Shown here piece after piece: positions 42,020 to 48,467 of a stretch of 48,467 nt of DNA (position 1 is its first letter; each line of letters begins with the position of its first letter). The notes beneath the pieces were generated by a model. It had not been told where the DNA came from and ran no database searches. It saw only the letters and a program-made list of their open reading frames with translations. The position numbers and the translations under genes are program-made. The stretch comes from UBA11606 sp965243715 (GTDB taxonomy: Bacteria > Actinomycetota > Acidimicrobiia > Acidimicrobiales > Aldehydirespiratoraceae): assembly GCA_965243715.1 (NCBI GenBank), contig CBDEVU010000004.1:1-48467 (forward strand). Direction: 5' to 3'.

Positions 42020-43111
42020 ATGCAACGATCACCGATCCGCATTCTCGACATCGCAGGAACACCGGAGGCCATGGGTCACGCCCACGGTACGACCTACGCC
42101 GACGAGATCCGCCACTACACTGAGGAGCGGCTCAACCTCGTCACGTTAGGTTTATGGTCAGGTGGGCCGATGGGGCGGGCCGACGTGCTTGACCTCGCCG
42201 CGTCGATGCTGGCCAGCCACGAGTTGCACTCCCCCTCGCTCTATGCCGAGATGGTATCGATGGCCGCGGCTGCTGGTATCAGCCCGGCCCAAGCCGTAAT
42301 CGTCGGGGGTTTCACCGATTTCGTAGACACGGTTCGTGCTGTTGTCGGCGGACCCCATCCCGAGACCGTCATCGACGATGACTGCACGGCGGTCCTTGTC
42401 GGTGATCACCGTGCCGACGGGGCGGGCTACTTGGCTCAGACCTGGGACATGCACCATACGGCCACCGAACACGTCGTTGTCCTGCGCACCAACCCCGACA
42501 ATGCTCCCGCGGCGATCGCCTTCAGCACGACCGGAGCGCTGGGCCAGATCGGGATGAACGAACTCGGCGTCAGCGTCGGTATCAACAACCTTACCGCGGC
42601 CGACGGTACCCTTGGTGTTACCTGGCCTCAAGTGGTACGCCACGCCCTAGAGCAAGAGTCAGCCAACGACGCCCGCGACGCAATACTCGAAGCCGATTTG
42701 GCCGGGGGTCACAACTTTTTAGTGTTCGACGCCGACGGGGTGGGTTACAACATCGAAGCCATGCCCTCGGCGCGGGCGGTGACCCCACTAAACGACGCCG
42801 CGCTCGCCCACACCAATCACACCCTCAGCGCCGAAACCAGCGCCGTCCAAGGGCCACGGGGCGAAACGATTCAGGAGAGCTCCGAACAGCGCCTGGCGGC
42901 CGCCCAAACCTGGCTTGAGCGTGACCGCATCTCCGAGACCGATCTGATGGCGTTCACCCAAGACACCGACGCAATCTGTCGGGTTGCCGTTGAGCCCTAT
43001 TACATCGAATCAGCCGGGGCGGCCATCATGCGACCGAGGACCAAGGACTTCTGGGCGGTTTGGGGTTTACCCAGCATGAACGACTTTCAGGTCATTACAT
43101 TTGCCCGATGA
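42020..43111 (+). CDS. C45 autoproteolytic acyltransferase/hydrolase (right arm)
   Basis: Copy of 21549-22640 with an identical 363-residue product; Cys122 nucleophile in DDDCTAVLV. First gene of the operon with GNAT and FAD oxidoreductase, whose start codons overlap the preceding stops. The 125 bp upstream shared with the left arm should contain its promoter, but no strong boxes stand out. Confidence 0.82.
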   Translation: MQRSPIRILDIAGTPEAMGHAHGTTYADEIRHYTEERLNLVTLGLWSGGPMGRADVLDLAASMLASHELHSPSLYAEMVSMAAAAGISPAQAVIVGGFTDFVDTVRAVVGGPHPETVIDDDCTAVLVGDHRADGAGYLAQTWDMHHTATEHVVVLRTNPDNAPAAIAFSTTGALGQIGMNELGVSVGINNLTAADGTLGVTWPQVVRHALEQESANDARDAILEADLAGGHNFLVFDADGVGYNIEAMPSARAVTPLNDAALAHTNHTLSAETSAVQGPRGETIQESSEQRLAAAQTWLERDRISETDLMAFTQDTDAICRVAVEPYYIESAGAAIMRPRTKDFWAVWGLPSMNDFQVITFAR

Positions 43112-43734
43112 GCGAACTCCGCTACGTCAACCTCGCCCCCGAACACGCGGTGGCGCTCGCGGAACTCGAACGCCGAGTTTTTGCCACCATAGATCCTGGG
43201 GATCTCTACGACGCCGCGGAACTTACCCGGCTAGCTCAGACCTTCCCCGAAGGTAACTTTGTTGTGCTGGACGGCGACCGACCCATCGGGATGGGCCTTG
43301 GCTTGTTTGTCGAGTTCGACTTCGACCACACGGATCACACCCTCGCTGACATCACCGGCGAGGACGGTGTTTCTAACCACAGCATGGACCACCCTTGGTA
43401 CTACGGCACCGACATTTCGGTATATCCGGAGTATCGGGGCCAAGGCGTCGGACGAAAGCTGTACGAACTACGCAAGGACTGTGTCCGACGGTTCAATAAG
43501 GCGGGCATCGTCGCGGGCGGGGTGCTGCCCGGTTATGCCGATCACCTCACTGACATGACCGCCGACGAGTACATCGACAAGGTTGTGGCCGGTGAACTTT
43601 ATGACCCAACGCTGTCGTTTCAACTCCATCACGGCTTTGAGGCTCGCGGGGCATTGACTGGCTATGTCAACGACCCGACCGTGGGCTCCAATTCTGTTCT
43701 GATCGTCTGGCACAATCCGGACTATCGAACGTGA
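43108..43734 (+). CDS. GNAT-family N-acetyltransferase (right arm)
   Basis: Copy of 20926-21552; 208 residues from the ATG overlapping the C45 stop. Motif A SVYPEYRGQGVGRKL intact. Ala in APEHAVALA replaces the Ser of the left copy. Confidence 0.83.
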   Translation: MSELRYVNLAPEHAVALAELERRVFATIDPGDLYDAAELTRLAQTFPEGNFVVLDGDRPIGMGLGLFVEFDFDHTDHTLADITGEDGVSNHSMDHPWYYGTDISVYPEYRGQGVGRKLYELRKDCVRRFNKAGIVAGGVLPGYADHLTDMTADEYIDKVVAGELYDPTLSFQLHHGFEARGALTGYVNDPTVGSNSVLIVWHNPDYRT

Positions 43735-45146
43735 ACTTCGCTACTCCGCGGGCCCACCACGCAAAACGTCTCGTCGCCGAGGCTAAACCAGCCGTTTTTT
43801 GGTGTGACCGACCCGAAGCTCCCCCTCCGGCTGGTTCCCTTGACTGCGACATCACGGTCGATTTGTGCATCGTGGGGGGCGGTTTTACTGGATTGTGGGC
43901 CGCCGTACAAGCGCTCGAAGAGCACCCAGGTCGATCGGTTGCAGTGGTCGAGGCCGCGGTCGCCGGGTTCGGTGCATCGACCCGCAACGGTGGTTTCTGT
44001 GCAGCCAGTCTGACCCACGGATTCCTCAACGGCCTCGCCCACTGGCCCGACGAGATAGCCACTCTTGAACGCCTCGGCGAGGAAAACCTTGCGGGCATCG
44101 TCGACACCGTTGCTCGCCATGGCATCGAAGCCGACGTCCACCGGCGCGGCGAGATCTCGTTCGCCCTCACCGAATGGCAGCTAGAGGATCAAGCCCAAGA
44201 AGCCGCCACCCTGACCGAACACGGCTTCCACCCTCACCTGCTGGGTCCTGACGAAGCTCGGGCCCTAGTTCACTCCCCCACCTATCTTGGAGGCTTGTCC
44301 TACGACGACGACCTCGTGCTCGTCGACCCTGCACGTCTGGTCTGGGGGCTTCAACGGGTTGCCGTTGAACTCGGTGCACAACTCTACGATCACTCACGCG
44401 TCACTGGTATCGAGGCCGATTTTCACCGACTGGCGGTTGCTACGCCAAGGGGGCGGGTTCGAGCCGAGCGGGTAATCGTGGCCACGAACGCTTGGGCCGA
44501 ACCGGAGCGACAACTTCGCCGCTATATCGTTCCGGTCTATGACCATGTGTTGATGACCGAGCCGCTGTCGAACGCCCAGATGGCCTCGATTGGATGGGGT
44601 GACCGCCAAGGTTTGAGCGATGCGGCCAACCAGTTCCACTACTACCGCCTTACCGAGGACAACCGGATCCTGTGGGGCGGTTACGACGCCAACTACTACT
44701 TCGGGAACGGGATGGGGTCGAAGTATGAGAACCGCACGGCGAGCCACGAACTCATCGCCGGTCACTTCTTTGCGACCTTCCCCCAACTCGAAGGTCTCGG
44801 CTTTTCCCACCGGTGGGCGGGACCAATCGCCACTACGACGAAATTTGCCGCCGCCTTCGGTACCCGCCACGCAGGTCGACTGGCTTGGGCCGCGGGATAC
44901 ACCGGACTCGGAGTCGGGGCCAGCCGATTTGGGGCGCGAACGGCACTTGATCTCATTGACGGACGCGACACGGAACGTACGGCTCTGACCATGGTGCGCA
45001 AGAAGCCAATGCCGTTCCCGCCCGAACCGCTGCGCTCCCTTGCCATCGGGGCAACGCGGCGGGCCATTGCCCGAGCGGATCGCCATGGCCGACCAGGGTT
45101 CTTGCTCAAAACTCTTGACCGCTTCGGGGTTGGGTTCGACAGCTAG
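43731..45146 (+). CDS. DadA/PuuB-like FAD-dependent amine oxidoreductase (right arm)
   Basis: Copy of 19514-20929, 471 residues, FAD motif intact. Differences from the left copy: LAGIVDTV versus LAGIIDTV, TEPLSNA versus TEALSNA and LDLIDGRD versus LDLVDGRD. Conservative changes like these suggest both versions were under selection rather than one being decaying. Confidence 0.87.
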   Translation: MNFATPRAHHAKRLVAEAKPAVFWCDRPEAPPPAGSLDCDITVDLCIVGGGFTGLWAAVQALEEHPGRSVAVVEAAVAGFGASTRNGGFCAASLTHGFLNGLAHWPDEIATLERLGEENLAGIVDTVARHGIEADVHRRGEISFALTEWQLEDQAQEAATLTEHGFHPHLLGPDEARALVHSPTYLGGLSYDDDLVLVDPARLVWGLQRVAVELGAQLYDHSRVTGIEADFHRLAVATPRGRVRAERVIVATNAWAEPERQLRRYIVPVYDHVLMTEPLSNAQMASIGWGDRQGLSDAANQFHYYRLTEDNRILWGGYDANYYFGNGMGSKYENRTASHELIAGHFFATFPQLEGLGFSHRWAGPIATTTKFAAAFGTRHAGRLAWAAGYTGLGVGASRFGARTALDLIDGRDTERTALTMVRKKPMPFPPEPLRSLAIGATRRAIARADRHGRPGFLLKTLDRFGVGFDS

Positions 45147-45832
45147 CGACGAAGATGAGGCTCTATCTCCGCCGTTGACGCGACACGGATATCCGGCGAT
45201 GACGGGCCACTAGGGGCCACGCCGACGAGAATCGACCTACAATCCGCCGCGGCCGCCGCGCCGATATCGCTGGCCGTGTCGCCCACCATGACTAGTCGTT
45301 CGTTGCTACAACCCGCCCGAACCGCGCTCTCAACCAACATGCCCGGGCCGGGTTTACCGCCGAAGCCCGAATCGTAGCCGATGATGCTGTCGAAGTACTT
45401 TGACCAGCCCAACCCGTCGATCTGGCGCCGAGCTGATAGTTCTCCGTCGTTGGTCGCTAGGCCAACCCAGTACCCTTGCGACTGTAGCGACCGCAGAAGC
45501 ATCTCTGCCCCGGGCAGCGCCGTAGCCGTAGCCGAGACGTGGGTCTCGATGAGCGTTGCGAGTTGCGCCTTGACCTCCTCGACGGGCTTCGTCGCGGCGT
45601 TCGCAATCCGGTCGACGATCTCGGCGTTGGTTTCGGCGATGACCGGCGAGTCTGGCGCCAAGGTTTCGTTCTCCACGTCAACCCCAACCGCGGCGCTGAC
45701 TCGGCCACGAATGCCTTGGTCTGGGTACATCTCCCGCAAGATTGCCGCCATGGCGGGGCCCCACGTCGCCATGATGTCGATCAACGTCCCGTCTTTGTCA
45801 AAGACCACCGCGTCAACCGAAAACGTCTGCAC
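45143..45832 (-). CDS. HAD-family phosphatase (right arm)
   Basis: Copy of 18828-19517, 229 residues, catalytic D12 and D14 intact. IANAAT replaces IADAAT. Overlaps the oxidoreductase tail by 4 bp on the opposite strand. Confidence 0.85.
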   Translation of the reverse strand: MQTFSVDAVVFDKDGTLIDIMATWGPAMAAILREMYPDQGIRGRVSAAVGVDVENETLAPDSPVIAETNAEIVDRIANAATKPVEEVKAQLATLIETHVSATATALPGAEMLLRSLQSQGYWVGLATNDGELSARRQIDGLGWSKYFDSIIGYDSGFGGKPGPGMLVESAVRAGCSNERLVMVGDTASDIGAAAAADCRSILVGVAPSGPSSPDIRVASTAEIEPHLRR

Positions 45833-45853
45833 CGTCGGATCGTAGCGGCGGGG

Positions 45854-46576
45854 TCAGCCAGGTCTGCGAAGGGCCCGTTCGGTCGCTCGGGCCATGAGCC
45901 AGTTATGGGCGGGATCCGGTCCGGGGAGCATCTCAGGGTGCCACTGCACGCCAATGGTCGGCTCGTTGGCAAACTCGATTGCCTCCACCGCCGGCTCCAC
46001 TCCACCGAGGCTGTGCCCGCAAGCAATGACCCCGCTCCCCAACTCGGCGAGGGTCTGGTGGTGGAGGCTATTGACCGCGATTCGGTCGCCATATAGTTCA
46101 GCCAACGTGGACCCTGCCACGAACTGAACCTCATGGTGAAGGTGATCGATCGCTGAATCGAGGCGTTCGTGGCTAGGAACGTGGGCGGTCATGGTGCCAC
46201 CCGCGGCGACGTTCAAGAGTTGAAAGCCGCGGCAGATGCCAAGAATCGGCAACCCCGCGGCTCGGCCCGCGTCCACTAGGGCAAACTCAAAGGCATCACG
46301 GTCCGGTTCGAGGTCGGTGAAGTCGGTGGTCACCTCGCCGCCGTAGGAGTCTGGATGTACATCGACTCCGCCCGACAGAACTAAGCCATCGAGACGGCCC
46401 ACAACATCGAGCGGCGTGTCCGCGCTCAACAGCACCGGGATTCCGGCGGCCTCGACTACCGCCCGGGTGTAGAGGCCAAAGAACACGTCGACGTCGATGG
46501 TGCGGAGAATGCCGGGTAATCCTTCGATCTCCGAACCCGGCTTTCGTCTCCCGGTTAGACCAATCAGGGGCGGCAT
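45854..46576 (-). CDS. Gamma-glutamyl hydrolase, class I GATase-like (PuuD-like, right arm)
   Basis: Copy of 18084-18806; nucleophile Cys in GICRGFQLL and HPE motif intact. GRLDG and LDSAI replace GHLDG and LDLAI of the left copy. Confidence 0.85.
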   Translation of the reverse strand: MPPLIGLTGRRKPGSEIEGLPGILRTIDVDVFFGLYTRAVVEAAGIPVLLSADTPLDVVGRLDGLVLSGGVDVHPDSYGGEVTTDFTDLEPDRDAFEFALVDAGRAAGLPILGICRGFQLLNVAAGGTMTAHVPSHERLDSAIDHLHHEVQFVAGSTLAELYGDRIAVNSLHHQTLAELGSGVIACGHSLGGVEPAVEAIEFANEPTIGVQWHPEMLPGPDPAHNWLMARATERALRRPG

Positions 46577-46587
46577 TACCGGCAAGG

Positions 46588-47355
46588 TTAGCTAGTCGGC
46601 TCGCGCTTTACCGTGGCGAAGAAGGCGCCGAGTCGCTGCCGATAGTGACGATCGTGGTGAACTTGCCCGTGGCGCAGCGCCTCCGCGGGCCAACCGACCG
46701 GAGCTAACTGGTGTGGAAGTTCGGGATCGGCGACCAACTGGCGCAGCACCGCGGCCGCGGTCGCAAAACCCGCCGCCAACGTTGTTGCGTCGTTAACGAG
46801 TTCAGCCTCCATCGCTTCGCTGAGGAGACGCGACCTAGTCGCCCACCCCGTCAGATCGAAGATAACCCCGAGCAGAGCGCGTGGATCACCCGTGGGGGTG
46901 GTTCGGAACCATTCAGCCTGGTTACCGATAAGGGCTCGCTGGTCGCTCAGCCGACCGGGGTCGAGGTTGGCGGGTCGCAGCCAGATACCGTCACGGAACT
47001 CTCCGAACTTGAGGTGGTGGAGCGCGGCTCGCAACGCGGAGCGTTCGTTGGGCGGCCGACTTCCCGGTCGTACCACAACCTGCTCCCACTCCCCCGCCCA
47101 CGGCTCTCGCGTCGGCGCCAACGCCTCCTGTTGGCGTTCGTGGCGTTCGAGCAATGACCCGCCAAGCGCGTAACGACCGTCGGTCGCGGTCACCTCCCCC
47201 ACGCTAGTCATGCGAGACAACGCCACTCGAGCGGTGGCATCGGAGATACCGAACTCCACCGCTAGGGCGATCAGAAACGTCCCAGGCAATGTCGGCGGAA
47301 CCGTGCCGAGCAGGGTCGAGGCGATCAAACTGCGGGCCGAAAGCGGCCGTGACAT
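46588..47355 (-). CDS. PaaX-like transcriptional regulator (right arm)
   Basis: Copy of 17305-18072 with an identical 255-residue product; winged-helix N-terminus and PaaX C-terminal region as described for the left arm. It starts 9 bp after the desaturase stop. Confidence 0.82.
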   Translation of the reverse strand: MSRPLSARSLIASTLLGTVPPTLPGTFLIALAVEFGISDATARVALSRMTSVGEVTATDGRYALGGSLLERHERQQEALAPTREPWAGEWEQVVVRPGSRPPNERSALRAALHHLKFGEFRDGIWLRPANLDPGRLSDQRALIGNQAEWFRTTPTGDPRALLGVIFDLTGWATRSRLLSEAMEAELVNDATTLAAGFATAAAVLRQLVADPELPHQLAPVGWPAEALRHGQVHHDRHYRQRLGAFFATVKREPTS

Positions 47356-47364
47356 TTCCCGCTC

Positions 47365-48354
47365 TCAGGCCGGGTCGATCGAAAGGGTGCGCCACATGGC
47401 CCGGTAGGACCGGTGGACCTGAGACGAGGGCAGGTAGCCGTCCTCTTCGAGGGCCCTATGAAACTTTGGCAGGTTCGCCATCGGAATCCCCGAATCGACG
47501 TGGTGGGCGAGGTGGTAGCCAATGTTCTGGGTCAGAAAAAGCCGCCGCGACCAGAAGCCTTGACGAACGTGGTGGGTCGTGAGACGGCGGTCGTTGGACC
47601 GTGTCATCCCGGCGTGTTCGGCTAGGGCACGGAGCCGGTTGGTCACCCGGGCGATCGTCATCCACGGGGCGAACCACAGCACCAAGTACAGCCACGGTTG
47701 GCCGAAGGTGAAGAATATCGCGAAAATCGCCAACTGGGTGGATATGAATACCAGCGAGCGGTTGCGGCGCGACGCTTGACCGAGCCCTCGTAGGACGGGT
47801 TTGATGTTCTTCCAGCCTGATACTCCGGTGGCGTCTCGGCGGAGTTTCCGGTGCCACGATTCTCGGCTGATCGGATACTGGGCGTAGAGCAAGAAATCGG
47901 GTTCGCGCGGGCCGAACTCGTCGCGGTGATGCTGGCTGTGAGCTAGCCGGTAACGATTGCTGCCGTCGCCGAAGGCCAGCGCGCCGAGGAACTTTTCGCC
48001 GATGAGATCGTTGACGACGCGGTTACTAAATAGCAGACGATGAGCGGCTTCGTGATGCAAGGTGAGCGGCCGCTGGAAGTAGATGCCCATCAAAAAGAAG
48101 GCGAGAATCCACGCCGCTAGATGGGCCAAGTAAACGGCGGCCCCGATAACGGCGAAGGGATAAAGCAAAGCGGCGAGGACGAGCAGGGCATTCTTGGGGT
48201 CCGAGATTCGTCTCAGTTCGGCCCGAAACTCAGGGCGTGGCCGACCATCGGGGCGCAGGCGGCTACTGCCTGCAAATGACGGCACGGCAACTGGGGCGAG
48301 TCCGCCGGTCATATCAGCAACCAACTGGTCGTGGTCCAACGAGGTTTGCATCAT
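47365..48354 (-). CDS. Membrane fatty acid desaturase (right arm)
   Basis: Copy of 16306-17295, 329 residues, all three His boxes intact; Val in LYLVLWF replaces Ala. The leaderless promoter (TTGACA / TAACAT) is conserved at 48361-48388. Confidence 0.87.
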   Translation of the reverse strand: MMQTSLDHDQLVADMTGGLAPVAVPSFAGSSRLRPDGRPRPEFRAELRRISDPKNALLVLAALLYPFAVIGAAVYLAHLAAWILAFFLMGIYFQRPLTLHHEAAHRLLFSNRVVNDLIGEKFLGALAFGDGSNRYRLAHSQHHRDEFGPREPDFLLYAQYPISRESWHRKLRRDATGVSGWKNIKPVLRGLGQASRRNRSLVFISTQLAIFAIFFTFGQPWLYLVLWFAPWMTIARVTNRLRALAEHAGMTRSNDRRLTTHHVRQGFWSRRLFLTQNIGYHLAHHVDSGIPMANLPKFHRALEEDGYLPSSQVHRSYRAMWRTLSIDPA

Positions 48355-48384
48355 GGGCTGATGTTACCATCTACTCGACATTTG

Positions 48385-48467
48385 TCAACTAGTATGTAAG
48401 ACAGGCTTCGTCGGTTGTCGATGTCGGGCGGGATCGCCGCGGCGGCCTCGGTGTTTTCGGCTGTGGC
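48385..48467 (-). CDS. DUF222/HNH gene, 3' end (right arm, partial)
   Basis: The last ~27 codons of the DUF222/HNH gene, identical in position to 16193-16275, entering from the right edge. The rest lies outside the window, so the palindrome may extend further. Confidence 0.8.
   Translation of the reverse strand, partial: HSRKHRGRRGDPARHRQPTKPVLHTS

Larger units (their letters stand above)
28948..48467 (-). repeat. Right arm of the giant imperfect palindrome
   Basis: Reverse complement of the left arm, longer by extra cadherin repeats, extra VNTR units and the 5.3-kb cargo at 36109-41452. I count about nine amino-acid differences in the single-copy genes shared by the arms, spread over desaturase, C26 hydrolase, HAD, oxidoreductase, GNAT and oxygenase, so the arms are related but not mirror copies of one read. 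Confidence 0.95.

Noticed and set aside
1..48467. rRNA, tRNA, riboswitches or an origin of replication
   Set aside because: No such element could be recognised by eye on either strand; weak candidates were not worth reporting.

Overview
The window looks like chromosome from a GC-rich actinobacterium, probably a marine or aquatic member of the Acidimicrobiia side. This is inference from gene content: a DUF222/HNH endonuclease, a PaaX-type regulator, lipoproteins with a DDE-type acidic linker, leaderless promoters and a DMSP-lyase-like cupin. No rRNA or tRNA gene was found. The sequence may be an uncorrected long-read or metagenomic assembly, because several genes are broken by single-base changes in homopolymers.

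Region 1 (1-15,177) is single-copy and ordinary. It starts with a sugar module on the plus strand: a lyxose/mannose-isomerase-like cupin, a PfkB kinase, a LacI regulator, a substrate-binding lipoprotein whose binding domain is duplicated in tandem, a RbsC-type permease and a RbsA-type ATPase. A reverse-strand dual-OB-domain protein follows. Next is a complete five-gene branched-chain/urea/amide-type ABC transporter (binding protein, two permeases, two ATPases), ending in the remnant of an isochorismatase-type cysteine hydrolase. Then come a DMSP-lyase-like cupin with a class II aldolase (minus strand), PrmA-like methyltransferase and an ABM-fold monooxygenase.

Region 2 (16,193-48,467) is one enormous imperfect palindrome whose right arm runs to the window end. 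The axis lies at about 28,942, inside the repeat array of a giant cadherin-like secreted protein. Each arm carries, from outside in: the end of the DUF222 gene, a fatty acid desaturase, PaaX-like regulator, C26 glutamine-amidotransferase-like (PuuD-like) hydrolase, HAD phosphatase, DadA/PuuB-like FAD oxidoreductase, GNAT acetyltransferase, C45 acyltransferase/peptidase, an IS256-type remnant, a small cadherin-like gene (broken), a 2OG-Fe(II) oxygenase, a 16-bp VNTR and the giant cadherin-like gene. The arms are not identical. They differ by scattered amino-acid changes, VNTR copy number, G-tract length, cadherin repeat number and order, and a 5.3-kb segment found only in the right arm. Real palindromes of this size are unstable, so a fold-back join of two strain haplotypes is a serious alternative to a biological inverted duplication.

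Region 3 (36,109-41,452), the right-arm-only cargo, is the most interesting part. It lies between two inverted IS256 remnants and looks like a defence island. A tightly overlapped minus-strand operon encodes a CD-NTase (CBASS-type nucleotide cyclase, one frameshift), an E2-like protein (one frameshift), a protein with an unknown helical N-terminus followed by a sigma-70 region 2, a sigma region 4 separated from it only by an in-frame TAG, an XRE-type HTH protein and an ImmA/IrrE metallopeptidase with a cysteine-rich tail. The last two resemble the CapH/CapP regulator-protease pairs known from CBASS. Diverging from it is an HTH antitoxin/PIN toxin pair. The shared intergenic region holds a TTTTCGAAAA palindrome, TTTCGA direct repeats and an A8C9 tract. 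A CBASS-like core coupled to a dedicated sigma factor, with no recognisable standard effector, is the best candidate here for an undescribed system.
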